A DNA stretch of 64,000 nucleotides. Source: Solen grandis. Taxonomy: Eukaryota > Mollusca > Bivalvia > Adapedonta > Solenidae. This document shows positions 11,989 to 22,713 of the stretch, one piece after another. The DNA is taken from contig CM037780.1 in assembly GCA_021229015.1 (NCBI GenBank), positions 60,780,961-60,844,960 of the forward strand, in the 5' to 3' direction. Position 1 is the first letter of the stretch; every line of letters begins with the position of its first letter. Both the position numbers and the translations under genes were made by a program. The notes beneath the pieces are model-generated. The model was not told the origin of the DNA, searched no databases, and saw only the letters and a program-made list of their open reading frames with translations.

Positions 11989-12680
11989 TATAGTTGAGAC
12001 TCATTATGTTGACATTAATATATCTCAACATAATTTGAAAGTCCCGACTTTTTTTTTCTATTAAAATATATATAAAATCCATTCTTATCTCAACATTTTT
12101 TTTATATCTTGACGTATTTCTCTGGTCCCAAAGGGTAAATTCTGTGTGTTTATATCGATACATGCTGACATGCTTACAGAGGTGAGAAAAATCAGTATCG
12201 CCACCTTATGTTTTCACATTATCGTAGATTATGTCCCCAACCAGTGCACTTATTGCCTATTACTTTATTAAAATGTTGCAAACTAATGTTTGGATTTCAG
12301 GTAATTAACGCAAAATGCATTCTTACATGGTAAAGTATGAATTATTTTCACAAAACCTCTGATCTAATGTATATAGACAGATGGTGTCAAATACATGTCA
12401 GAGATGGAAAATTCCACTCGTCCGCTTGTCCTGCATGCTTTTTTCCTTCTTTGTCTATATTGCAGGACGAGTGAGATTTTTTTGCTCTCCTTCTTTGTCT
12501 TTAGTGCAGGACGAGTAGTAAATTTAAAAATTTTCCAACCCTGCATGTGCATTTCGTGAATAATTGTTTATATATGACGACATGTTTTCAGGTACATGTA
12601 AATTTCTATGCCAACATATTTATATCTTGACATAAAAATGGTGATTTTGTTGATGTCAAGATAACGCGTCTTAACTGTAT
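11989..12680. mobile_element. Pogo/Tc1-like TIR element, with a nested hAT-like MITE
   Basis: The left end reads TATAGTTGAGACTCATTATG. The right end, reverse complemented, reads TACAGTTAAGACGCGTTATC, followed on both arms by TTGACAT. This gives TIRs of about 27 bp with a TA at the outer edge, as in Tc1/mariner/pogo elements. ATCTTGAC/TCTCAAC motifs recur inside. It has no transposase frame. A second element (12399-12543) sits inside it. The whole lies in the ELL intron. Confidence 0.6.
12399..12543. mobile_element. Short hAT-like MITE with CATGT target duplication
   Basis: It begins CAGAGATGGAAAATTCC and ends AAAATTTTCCAACCCTG, related inverted ends. CATGT flanks both sides (12394-12398 and 12544-12548). 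Subterminal ACTCGTCC and two GGACGAGT motifs match those in the element at 10265-10973, so the two are probably mobilised by the same transposase. At 145 bp it has no coding capacity. Confidence 0.65.
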
Positions 12681-12810
12681 GTTATGAATGAGCTTTAAGA
12701 ATTGTTGACTGTTTATGGTCATATGATCTAGGTTACATTTCTTATAGGACCTATATAAATCCAGTTGGGCTGTTTTATGGCCGTTAGATTGTCATAAAGC
12801 TATCATCCTC

Positions 12811-13049
12811 TTAACCCTTTCCCTCATATAGACTCATTTTGACGCACTCAATAGGTACCACATAAAGCCTGATCTGCAGAAAACCACAGTTAAACCTTAC
12901 CAAATTTAATTACAAAATCCTCATTTCCAGACCACTGAGGAGCAGCGAACAGCATAAAACCTGATCAGCCTGCGAGTTCGCAGGCTGATCTGGTTTTATG
13001 CTGTTTGCATAGGTCTTTTCATGGTTTCCTCTATGAGGGAAAGGGTTAA
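12811..13049. mobile_element. TTAA-flanked MITE (piggyBac-like), copy 1
   Basis: Ends are TTAACCCTTTCCCTCATA and ATGAGGGAAAGGGTTAA, an inverted pair starting CCCTTTCCC next to the TTAA target. This is the hallmark of piggyBac-type insertion. The central part carries a palindrome built on CTGATCAGCCTGCGAG and its complement. The arms contain the motifs GGTACCACATAAAGCCTGATC and ATTTCCAGACCACTGAGGAG. It lies in an ELL intron. No coding sequence is present. Confidence 0.7.
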
Positions 13050-13569
13050 GCATCATCATTTGTTTAGCATTTTTAATTCATATCAAACAATTTTTATGAC
13101 CATGATCAGTTCGTGTAACATTTACTTGCAGATATGGAGTAATGTTCCTGAAATTATCAGAAAAATGTGTCATCTCACATTGTAAACATTCTAGCTTCCA
13201 CATTTCTTTAACCTTCTCTCTGGAACCTGGAAACCAAGGTGTATGTCTTGTGAATGTGGGTTAAGTTAGATTGTGGCCATTATCAGACATGTAGATAAGA
13301 ATTTGGCCGTTGTATCACCAGAAACTCTCAATCATCACATAGATCACACTCCTAGCTCCATGTTCTCGAAATAAGGTGCTGAAAGAGTAAAGCGATCAGA
13401 AAACAGGAGAGAAAAAATATGTAGTGAAGTATACCAAATATGATTAGATATCTTGCTTTCTGCTTATGAAATTGTTGTAGTTTTCTCCTTTAACCAACAG
13501 GTTTCAATATAAATTATTTTTGACTGCACAACTACTCCTGTGTAATATATTAACATTAAAAATCAATAT
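13050..13569. other. ELL intron sequence
   Basis: No exon or recognised repeat. Confidence 0.45.
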
Positions 13570-13715
13570 TAAAAACTTCTTTTTTTTTTTCCTCCTCAAG
13601 TTTGCCCTACATGGTCAGTCAAGTCACTGAGATGAACTGACCACGAAGTTCATCTCTGTGACTGGACTGACCGTGTAGGGTGAACGAGATAAAAAAAAGT
13701 TAAGAACGATATGTT
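13570..13715. repeat. Inverted-repeat (foldback) element
   Basis: Two arms around a short loop (about 13639-13645): CCCTACATGGTCAGTC...AGTCACTGAGATGAACT on the left is answered by AGTTCATCTCTGTGACT...GGACTGACCGTGTAGGG on the right. The similarity extends outward through the poly-T/poly-A edges. It looks like a small foldback MITE. No target duplication was identified. Confidence 0.6.
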
Positions 13716-13948
13716 AAGACTTCATTAACTGGTTTAGTTCTTGTTCTTAGAACCTGCTTTGCTCATGCACTTCACGGTCTAAAAACTGAACTTGAGTACA
13801 CTTTTCATGCTCAGACTCAAGATTTGGCCTCTGCATATGAGGTAAAGGGTAAATTTCATAGATTTGATGATGATATTGGCATTAGATTGTATGTAAGTCT
13901 TATTGAGAACATGGGCCATGAACAATCTCCTTGAAAGTGACATAATTA

Positions 13949-15230
13949 CAAGGGTCATCCAGAAATGAATGAGAGTTGCTTAATTACGTAAAAACTACAA
14001 GTGTTACTCACAAAATCTCTTCATAGTCCCTCAATATAATCTCCCGCAGATGCTATGGTCGACTCCCATCTCTTTGGCGATCCTGAACTCCCGTTGCTAG
14101 GTAGCCTTTGTTGATGTCCCTAACGACTGCGTTCACGGCGACATATAGTTCATTCAAATCGTCATATTGGACTCCTCGTAGTGGTTCTTTAAGTTTTGGA
14201 AATAGGTCGTAGTCGGGGGGACTTAAGTCTGGCGAATATGGCGAGTGATTAAGAACTTCCCAGTGTTACTGCTCGAACACGTCTCTAACAACGCCGGACT
14301 TGTGCGGCGCGGCATTATCATGCATTATTAATGGCGTCACCTATAAAAGTTCAGGTCATTTGTGGTGTATCGCTGGTCGAAGAATTTTAGTCAAATACCA
14401 CTCATAGTACACTTTATTAACCGTGCTTCCATGTGGAACTCTGTGTGTTGTCAAAACGCCGTAAATATCGTAAGTGAATATCATTAACATCTTTGGACAA
14501 ATCATACTGCGGTCTTGGCGAGTTTGGAGCATGCCATTCAGAGCTTTGGCGTTTCAATTCTGGCTCAAATGACCGGATCGATGTTTCGTCGATAGCAACC
14601 ACTCTATTCAACATCATTTCACCTTCCTCTGAATATCTATTCAACAATTCAGTTTAAATTTGAACACGTTTGTCTTTTTCAGTTTTTGAGAGTGCGTGCG
14701 GCACCCACCGCACGGCGATCTTTCTTATGCCTAAATTCTGCGTCAGAATAACATGAATGGAACTCTTACGTATCCCCAATCCATACGCAATTTCCTCGCA
14801 TGTAAATCGTCTATCAGAGTTGAGAATTTGAGCAACAATTTCGGTGTTATCGGCGTCTGTATTGTCACCGGCTTAGCAGAGGAGGGATTCTTGTAAGACT
14901 CTTGCCGTCCATTATTGAAATCCTTCACCCATCTACAAATAGTGCTAAATCCAACTGCACATGTCGGGTCAACCTCCTGGAGTGCATATAATACTTCAGT
15001 CGCTTTCTTTCCGCGCCTACCTTCTATCTTGATATACGCATAAATTTCTTCTTGTGTTGGCGCCAACGCATCATCTGCCATTGCGTGTTTGATATGACGT
15101 CATCAAAAATGACGTAACGTCATGATGCTTATTAACACGTGCGCTTACGCGCAAAGAGTTATTTAGTTGCGTGCCAAGTATTCAATCAAAAGTTATAAAC
15201 TAACACTCATTCATTTTCGGATGACCCTCG
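13949..15230 (-). mobile_element. Mariner-family transposon with TIRs and TA duplications (inactive)
   Basis: The left end, (C)AAGGGTCATCC(A)GAAATGAATGAG, and the right end, reverse complemented to CGAGGGTCATCC(G)AAAATGAATGAG, form TIRs of about 28 bp. TA flanks both ends (13947-13948 and 15231-15232). It is 1282 bp, typical for mariner. The transposase gene is on the minus strand and damaged (14021-15081). The element lies within an ELL intron. Confidence 0.85.
14021..15081 (-). pseudogene. Mariner transposase pseudogene (DD34D)
   Basis: From the ATG at 15081, the N-terminus contains an HTH-like DNA-binding region with VGFSTICRWVKDFNNGR. After a frameshift near 14815 the reading continues with FTCEEIAYGLGIRKSSIH and RWVPHALSKTEKDKRV. 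The catalytic region shows IDET (first Asp), MHDNAAPH (second Asp) and SPYSPDLSPPDYDLFPKLK (third Asp, 34 residues after the second), the mariner DD34D pattern. The C-terminus ends SAGDYIEGL and a stop. Breaks include the frameshift, a TAA after KRVQI, a TAA between the second and third Asp (after VFEQ), and further frame changes, so no active transposase can be made. It would have carried out cut-and-paste transposition in the nucleus. Confidence 0.85.
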
Positions 15231-15483
15231 TATGTTCTGGATATGTTTCAGGGATCAAATCATTCAGTCTTACTTAAGTGACATTTCTCCTTTCTTATGC
15301 ATCACTAATCAAATTAAATCTGAAAGATTTTTTTTTTCACTCATGCATGACAATATCATTGAATAGTTGCATTGAACCGTTTTTTATTTGTTTTTTTTCC
15401 ATACATAAGAAAAGGTACACAGGCATCTTAATTTCTGAATCATACTTTGACATGCTAATTGCATTATTTTCTAGGTAATTTTT

Positions 15484-15705
15484 TAATATAGCTCAGCCCC
15501 TCTCACTGCGGGTTCGAATCCTGGCAGGCTAGCAGGGTGGTTTGAATTTTTCATGTGAGGGAGCTTGTGATTCTATCAGGTTGCCTCTGTACACTGGGGG
15601 ACTTCCTCCATCTGTAATAAACTTGACATCCCTATATGACCGAAATACTGTCGCAATGACAGTAAATTTATACATCAATCAATCAATTTAGGTCAAGTTT
15701 TAATT
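15484..15705 (+). mobile_element. tRNA-derived SINE
   Basis: The head contains TAGCTCAG (A-box-like) and GGTTCGAATCC (a good B box). These are followed by a body with TTTTCATGTGAGG and CTGTAATAAACTTGACATC and a tail with GACCGAAATACTGTCG...GACAGTAAA. The body and tail match 17945-18165 and 19431-19545, so this is a dispersed Pol III-type SINE and not a tRNA gene. The ATCA-rich end (ATCAATCAATCAA) is a simple 3' tail. Confidence 0.7.
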
Positions 15706-15909
15706 ACTGGCAATATCTGCCCACTAAGCTTAGGGTAATGGACCTTTTATTGTTAAAGGAAATTAATTATAGTATGTATAATAGCTATAATCGTTACTTC
15801 ATAAGTAAACACTATCAGACTTTACACATTGGGTTTGGCTGTAAATCTTAATTATTTTTCATCATAGCTCATATTTGATGTTTTGATTTATTATTCTGAA
15901 ACCGGCTGT

Positions 15910-16151
15910 TTAACCCTTTCCCTCATAGAGGAAACCATGAAAAGACCTATGCGAACAGCATAAAACCTGATCAGCCCGCGAGTAACTCGCAGGCTGATCA
16001 GGTTTTATACTGTTTGATGCTCCTTAGTGGTCTGGAAATGAGAACTTTATAATTTAATTTGGTAAGGTTTGAGTTTGGTTTTCTGCAGATCAGGCTTTAT
16101 GTGGTACCTATTGAGTGCGTCAAAATGAGTCTATATGAGGGAAAGGGTTAA
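15910..16151. mobile_element. TTAA-flanked MITE (piggyBac-like), copy 2, inverted relative to copy 1
   Basis: Ends are TTAACCCTTTCCCTCATAG and ATGAGGGAAAGGGTTAA. The central palindrome CTGATCAGCCCGCGAGT/ACTCGCAGGCTGATCAG and the arm motifs run in the orientation opposite to the copy at 12811-13049. Confidence 0.7.
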
Positions 16152-16244
16152 CTTATATCAGATGTAAACACTATGTGTATGACCACAATATATCAATTAA
16201 CTTTATCTGCTAAGGATGTTAACAGAACAGTTAGTAAGAAGCTC

Positions 16245-16298
16245 AGTATTTATTTACAAATAAAAAGTAAAAATACTTTTTATTTGTAAATAATACTG
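16245..16298. repeat. Near-perfect short hairpin
   Basis: TATTTACAAATAAAAAGTA (16251-16269) and its exact complement TACTTTTTATTTGTAAATA (16274-16292) are separated by four A. CAGTAT and ATACTG extend the arms with a one-base bulge, giving about 25 paired bases. AT-rich; origin unknown. Confidence 0.7.
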
Positions 16299-16384
16299 GG
16301 TATCTTCTCTTTTTTTTTTGTCAATTACATAAGATTCTGAACAGCATGTCTACCATTAATAATTTTTTTTTTTTGAGTGAAAGC

Positions 16385-16425
16385 TAAGCTGCTCAGGTAA
16401 TACAGGACCATCATGGTCCTCTTAT
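16385..16425 (+). repeat. Isolated 3' tail of a helentron-like element
   Basis: GCTGCTCAGGTAATACAGG followed by ACCATCATGGTCCTCTTATG matches the 3' end of the helentron-like elements in this window (CAGGTGAGCGATTCAGG, hairpin, CTCTTG). The GGCC...GGCC stem has become GGACC...GGTCC. No 5' end or interior was recognised upstream. Confidence 0.5.
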
Positions 16426-16800
16426 GTTTTTTGAGGAGGACTTTCACATTATGCTATCTGAATAAAGTATAACAGTATTTGTTGATATCTAGCAGTATAA
16501 CTAGCAACAGCACTGCAGGATTGACCTAGTTTTATATTACATCCATATATGGGATGAGTTGGTGACTGATTGTACCTACCATATTTAACAAAGGTTGTTG
16601 ACTGTGATTAATATTTACACTTAATTACAGCAAGTATTTATGTCTTGGTGATATATTTGAAAGCTATTAAGTTATTTTAAAGTCATCCCAGCCAGACAAA
16701 TTCTGAAGAAGAGAGAGCTTGGACTGTGGTACATTTTAAAAATAGATTCATTTTCATATCCCTTGTTGTCATTGTAGCACCAAAGTGATAAAACAGAGTG

Positions 16801-16900
16801 NNNNNNNNNNNNNNNNNNNNNNNNNNNNNNNNNNNNNNNNNNNNNNNNNNNNNNNNNNNNNNNNNNNNNNNNNNNNNNNNNNNNNNNNNNNNNNNNNNNN
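16801..16900. other. Assembly gap (100 N)
   Basis: A run of exactly 100 N, the conventional size for a gap of unknown length. It hides the start and acceptor site of the next ELL exon. Confidence 0.98.
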
Positions 16901-17192
16901 GTCCTCACATCAGCAAGAAGAAAACAACCATATTGAAGCATAGCCAACCCCCTTCCATTCCACAACCACGCCAGCAACCACTCCCACCAGCCAAGCCCAA
17001 ACCCCCAACTGCGATGCCGGTGAACTTCACCAAGCGCCCGTCTCCGGTGTACAGCAGTCAGGCGCACTCAGTGTCGCCCCATAACCCGACAACTTCCATC
17101 TCCACATCTAAACCCACTTCACCTAGTCTCTCATCTCATCCTATAAGCAATAGATCTACAGGCAACCAGGCAGTCATGTCCAAACCTTACAG
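16901..17192 (+). CDS. ELL: ELL exon, 5' part lost in assembly gap
   Basis: The reading frame opens straight out of the gap with PHISKKKTTILK, which fits the ELL motif G-x-Y-V-x-K-K-V-x-I-R-K that follows the previous exon. A proline/serine-rich linker follows (PPSIPQPRQQPLPPAKPKPP, then S/T-rich), and the exon ends GNQAVMSKPY plus AG of an Arg codon. The donor GTAATG follows 17192. The linker is a low-complexity region typical between the two halves of the ELL N-terminal domain. The true exon start, and any residues between the exon ending at 11743 and this point, are within or before the gap. Confidence 0.88.
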
Positions 17193-19312
17193 GTAATGTC
17201 AAGTATTTTCTGCTGTCCATAAATATTCTATAATATTTGTTTCAATATTTGATTCCTGTTACGCTAAGGATCTATCATATTTCATATAAATAAATGAAAA
17301 GATTTGACATTTTCGAAGCACTGGCAAGCTTCATCCATCATTGCAGGTTTTGGAGTTTGGACACTTTTTGGACGTGAAGGCAAAATATGAAAAGCAATCC
17401 TATCAAAACAGTGGTCTTATCCAAGCCTGTGATATCTTGTCAGTTGACATCAAGACTTTGGCCATAATATTTCATCATGTTGCGTCCACCGTTTTCTTTT
17501 TCTAAGCAATCCAGTCCCCAGTAACTTAACTCTCTCAAATGTAGCTTACGGTACTCTTGTGACATTTTGGAACAGTTCTGCATTGTTACAAAAGGTAGCT
17601 GTGGATTGTACTAGTGATAGATTGGGTCCAGGTCACTGTTACTATAAATAAAAGCTTGAATTAAGGTAATCCATCATTAAATTGTGGTCATGGTCAATCA
17701 AATGATCGTGGGGAATTCATAGTAAATGCAAGCCTTTGAGAGAAAGAGCTTCCATTACTGAAGTCTTTTTTAGCATTTGAAAGACCTTGATTATAATTAA
17801 TGATGGATGGATAACTTTAATAGGTGTAACAAAGTTTTTCAGGGTTGCATCAACTTCACTGATAGCTCTTTATAGCCTTAGTATGTGTTGGAGGTGGAAA
17901 GATTATCTTGTTCTGCTTCTCAATTTAACTTATATATTTTACAAAGGGTAAAGTTGCTGACTTAAACACTCAGCCCCTCACCACATGGGTTCCAATCCCG
18001 ACAGGGTCATTCGGATTTTCATGTGAGGAAGCCTTCCAGCTGGCTTGTGGTAGGTCGGTGGTTCTACATGGATGCCACCATGCATTCGGGGTCTTCCTTC
18101 AACTGTAATTAGCTGGACATTGCTATATGACTGAAATAGTCATAGCAACGATAAACTCAAATAGTCAAATATTTTACAAAGGATCTACATTAAATACAAC
18201 CATGAGATGTTACCTCTTGCCTTGAACTTAAATATGAATATTTATAGCCGCACACTCCATTTCACAAATAAAACCTGCACACTGATATCTTGTTTAATAT
18301 TGGGAAGCTTTCATTATTTATACACGGCTTAATAAGGTGTCATACACAGAGATCGAAATGGAAAAATTTGAAGGGCATCATGAGATATAGCTCATATTTC
18401 CAAGAAATTGGGGTTGAAAGCAGTCAAAGTATTGGATTTTATCCTAATATAGATTGTTATGATGATGAAATTCTTTTGATAGAGACAGAGTTTCTATTTA
18501 TCTCAAGGACTGAATTAAAACCTTCATTATATAAAGGCGTTGAAGATGATTTATAGATGGTTTACCTACAGTTGTATTGATCTTCAATAAAGCCATGAAA
18601 TTGAGTAAATGATCTTTTTGATGGATAATTTATAACACCTCAAAAAACTTGTTATTTGTTTTGAAAGAAAATTTTATTTCATTAACTGTTGAGATTATTT
18701 TACACTTGAAAATTTGAGGTAAGCCATTTTATGAGGCTTACAGATGTACTAGGATGTCACCCCTATGGTTATTTGTTCAAGACTGAAAAAAATATCTTTC
18801 TAATGCTCTGCCAGTGCATGTCCAGTACATGTCACAGTATGATATTGTGCTGGGGAGTGAGTGTTCCATAAATATATATTGGTTAAATGACACAGTGTTG
18901 AAGAGAGACACAAATAAACCATCTATTAATATCTCCATTGCTTTAACATACTGATCTGATTAATTATTTGATAGTTACAGCAGTACCACTGTAAATAGCT
19001 TATTTCTTTCATTTAATACTTGTATTCATGGCAGTTTTAATACATTTGTAAAAAAATGGCTTTACTTTTCCTTTCCACTTACATTACATCAAGGCTTGTC
19101 ATTTATTGTAGAGAACTTTGCATGGTTTATAGCAGTTTTGTATATTTTAGTATATCAAGATCACATATAGTTATCTTCTCTTGATTCTCTGAAATGTGAC
19201 ACATTCAGTATAGACATACAATATTATATGCACACATATATATATAGATTGAATAGAACATGTGTTACCTTATGTGTATTGATATGAATCTTGTACAATT
19301 CTCTCTTTTCAG
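17193..19312. other. ELL intron
   Basis: Intron of 2120 bp with a GT donor at 17193 and an AG acceptor at 19311-19312 after CTCTCTTTTC. It contains a SINE (17945-18165). An open stretch of 88 codons at 18290 has no recognisable similarity. Confidence 0.7.
17945..18165 (+). mobile_element. tRNA-derived SINE, degraded
   Basis: The head with ACTCAGCCCCTCACC and GGGTTCCAATCCC (decayed B box) is followed by TTTTCATGTGAGGAAGCC, GGTCGGTGGTTCTAC, TGCATTCGGGGTCTTCC and a TAGCTGGACATTGCTATATG/ACTGAAATA tail. It shares head and tail with 15484-15705 and its 3' half with 19431-19545. Confidence 0.65.
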
Positions 19313-19383
19313 GGACAGGATCATCCATTTGCTAGCAATTAGGCCCTACAAAAAACCTGAACTAATAATTAGACTTAGAAAAG
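19313..19383 (+). CDS. ELL: ELL exon (winged-helix part of the ELL domain)
   Basis: An acceptor CTCTTTTCAG and donor GTAGGT bound a 71-bp exon. It completes the Arg codon of the previous exon and reads DRIIHLLAIRPYKKPELII, then RLRK plus one base. The core (R)DR-hydrophobic-HLLA-x-(R/K)-x-Y-(K/R)-K-x-E-L is one of the most conserved stretches of ELL, ELL2 and ELL3. This makes the family call secure. Confidence 0.95.
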
Positions 19384-19430
19384 GTAGGTGGGCATCATTG
19401 TCACTAAGTTTCACTTTGATCATTGCACTA

Positions 19431-19545
19431 GGTCAGTGGTTCTACCCAGATGCTTCAGTGCATTCGGGGTATTCCTCCACCTGTAAATAGCTGGACGTCG
19501 CTATAGGACTGAAATACTGTCGAAGCGACGGTAAAATCTAATAGT
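19431..19545 (+). mobile_element. SINE 3' fragment
   Basis: GGTCAGTGGTTCTACCCAG, TGCATTCGGGGTATTCCTCC, TAGCTGGACGTCGCTATAGG and ACTGAAATACTGTCGAAGCG match the 3' half of the SINE at 17945-18165. It starts only about 50 bp inside the intron after the ELL donor. Confidence 0.6.
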
Positions 19546-19766
19546 CAAGTCACTTTGATCAGTTTATTCCAGTTTAGTCAGTGTGAATATTATAGCATAC
19601 ATGAGACTAGAAAAATGATTGTGGATAGTTTCTGGTGTAACTTTGGTCCAGATTGAGTAAATCCATGATGGCGAAGTAGCGGGCAAGTCATTTTGGGTAA
19701 ACTTAATCATACAGAGTCTTATTTAGATGGAATATAAATATCTTTTCAGGCTTTTCTCATTTTTTT

Positions 19767-21285
19767 TAGCTCACATGAGCACAACGTGCTCAAGGTGAGC
19801 TTTTCTGATCGCCTTTTGTCCGTCGTCCGTGCGTGCGTGCGTGCGTCCGGTGTCAACAATTGCTTCAAACAACATCTCCTCCTAAACGGCTTGGCCAATT
19901 TGAAAAATATTTTGCAGGAATGTTCCTTGGATGAAGCTCTACTAAAGTTGTATAAATGGTTCTGGTCCATTGCATAATTAGGTCACAGGAGCTAAAAATA
20001 GATATTAAAAATGAAAATTTAAAAAATCTTCTTCTCTGAAACCACAAGGCCTAGCCTTTTGATTTTTGGTATGTAGCATGATCTTATGACTCTCTACCAG
20101 GATTGTACAAATTATGACCCTGGGGTCAAAATTGGCCCCGCCCCAGGGGTCACTTGATTTCACATAGGCTAATATAGGAAAAACTTGAAAAAATCTTCTT
20201 CTCCGAAACCACAAGGCCTAACCTTTTGATTTTTGGTATGTAGCATCATCTTATGGGCCACTACCAAGATTGTACAAATCATAGCCCTATGGTGATAAAT
20301 GACCTCGCACCAGGGGTCACTTGTTTTACATAGAGTTATATAGAAAAATCTTAAAAAATCTTCCTCTATGAATCCATAAGGCCTAAAGCTTAGATATTTG
20401 GTATGTAGCATCATCTTATGGGCCACTACCAAGATTGTACAAATCATAGCCCTATGGTGATAAATGACCCCGCACCAGGGATCACTTGTTTTACATAGAG
20501 TTATATAGGAAAATCTTAAAAAATCTTCTTCTATGAATGCTTAGATATTTGGTATGTAGCATCATCTTATGGGCCACTACCAAGATTGTACAAATCATAG
20601 CCCTATGGTGATAAATGACCCCGCACCAGGGGTCACTTGTTTTACATAGAGTTATATAGGAAAATCTTAAAAAATCTTCTTCCATGAATGCTTAGATATT
20701 TGGTATGAAGCATCATCTTATGGGCCACTACCAAGATTGTACAAATTATAGCCCTATGGTGATAAATGACCCCGCACCAGGGGTCACTTGTTTTACACAG
20801 AGTTATATTGGAAAATCTTAAAAAATCTTCTTCTATGAATCCATAAGGCCTAGAGCTTAGATATTTGGTATGTAGCATCATCTTATGGGCCACTACCAAG
20901 ATTGTACAAATCATAGCCCAATGGTGATAAATGACCCCACACCAGGGGTCACTTGTTTTACATAGAGTTAAATAGGAAAATCTTAAAAAATCTTCTTCTA
21001 TGAATCAATAAGGCCTAGAGCTAAGATTTTTGGTATGTTGTAGCATCTAATGGTTCATTACAAAGATTTTCAAAGTTTTGGCCCTACGGTGATAAATGAC
21101 CCTGCGCCCAAGTCTTCTCTGAAACCATATGGCCCATTGCTTAGGTATTTGGTGTGTAGTATTGTCAGGGGTAAAATGTTTTAGATTAAGTTATATCAGA
21201 ATCCTTGTCTGTTTAAAAACCTTGACATCAGTTGAAGCAATGGTACTCAGGTGAGCGATTCAGGGCCATCATGGCCCTCTTGTTT
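19767..21285 (+). mobile_element. Helentron-like non-autonomous element D (150-165-bp internal units)
   Basis: 5' hairpin TTAGCTCACATGAGCAC/GTGCTCAAGGTGAGC, then TTTTGTCCGTCGTCCGTGCG. The 3' end is CTCAGGTGAGCGATTCAGGG, CCATCATGG, CCCTCTTGTTT. The interior has about six units of 150-165 bp with GGTATGTAGCATCATCTTATG, GATTGTACAAATCATAGCCC and CACCAGGGGTCACTTGTTTTA motifs. The ends are shared with elements A-C but the interior is different. Confidence 0.7.
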
Positions 21286-22272
21286 CTTTATCCAAAGTAT
21301 GACCACATTGGATATGAAGTGTGTGCATAACAACAAAGTAAATACTTCCATAGAATGTGAAAGTAAAACTTATTTTTAATGTGGAATGAAGTTTAGTTGT
21401 GATTTGGTATAATTATACAAGTTGATATAAAGAAACTGGTCATAATTTTCTCATAATATGTTAAACACAATATTAAGGTTTAATCACATTGTTTTGTTGC
21501 ATTTCTATATGTAGCAGTTAAGTTTATTTTATCTTTGCTGTCACTTACAATAAATTGAAAGCAGTATAGGAATGGCAAAGGTTTTACTGATGGTTGCTAG
21601 TGACCAGCAGTCTAAATATGTTTACAATATTGATTTTACTGAACCTTTCAGTACCGTCATCTAACTAAATTAGGAATTTATTGTTTGTGATTGTTGACCA
21701 TTATACAAGCAGTAGCTGACCCATTTTAATCATGCAAAGAAGCAGTGGTGAAAGTCATGTCACCTATTACATTAGGTGCTGACACCCTTGGGCCTTTTGT
21801 GACAGTTGTTCCTTTTGCCTCCTACTAGTTATGAACTGTTCCCCTCCATTAGAGAGAACTTTAGGGTACATCAATCATGGGAGCTGTCAATAGCTGGACA
21901 CTTCAGAGGTGCTTAATATTCACACAAACACTTTATTATCTACATGTTAAAGGCAGGATTGAGCTGTTATGGTGATTTGAAACTATTAAAGTGTGAAACT
22001 GTGAAAATCTGTTGGGAAAATCCCCTGGAACTACATGTATGATGTGTAGTCTGAATCTCATGAGTCATTCAAACATGACTAATGATATATAATAACAAGT
22101 ATCTGTATAAAACCATCACAGACCACACATAATGCCTTACTGAGGGGTTAAAAAAGTATCTTAAAAATTTTTTAATTGGGTCCTGCAACCTAATAAGGTT
22201 CAGGAAAAAAAAAAGGATATGTTTGTGGAGGTGTATACTTTTGTTTCAAATGTTATGAAATATTTTTCTTTT
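21286..22272. other. ELL intron sequence
   Basis: No exon or recognised repeat. Confidence 0.45.
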
Positions 22273-22713
22273 AAGCTCACCTTTTTTTGGCCCAATTTTC
22301 ATGAAACTTGATAAGAATGTTTGTTTCCATAAAATCTTGGACAAGATGGAATTTGGGTCATGTGGGGTCAAAAAGTAGGTCATGAGGTCAGATCTAGAAA
22401 AACCTTGTTAACACTCTAGAGGCCACATTTTTGGCCCAATCTTCATGAAACTTGGTCAGAATGTTTTTCTACATGAAATCTTGGACAAGTTTTAATTTGG
22501 TTCATGTGGGGTCAAAAAGTAGGACATGAGGTCAGATCTTAGAAAAAAAAACCTTCCTTTTTGGCCCAATTAAAATTTGTTTCCATAAAATCTTGGACAA
22601 GTTTGAATTTGGGTCATGTGGGATCAATAAGTAGGTCAGTATGAAAAATGCAACATATGTTGCTCATTTATAATCAGGTTAGCGATTCAGGGCCATCATG
22701 GCCCTCTTGTTTA
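22273..22713 (+). mobile_element. Helentron-like element E, 5'-truncated, A subfamily
   Basis: It starts AAGCTCACC, runs directly into TTTTTTTGGCCCAATTTTC, and so lacks the usual GTCCGTCGTC tract. About 2.5 units of the 147-bp repeat of element A follow, and the end is CAGGTTAGCGATTCAGGG, hairpin, CTCTTGTTT. It sits in the same ELL intron as element D. Confidence 0.65.

Noticed and set aside
15484..15560. tRNA gene
   Set aside because: A and B boxes are present, but no full cloverleaf can be drawn and the segment is fused to a SINE body found at other sites.
18290..18556. 88-codon open frame in an ELL intron
   Set aside because: No similarity or splice support, and AT-rich composition like the surrounding intron.
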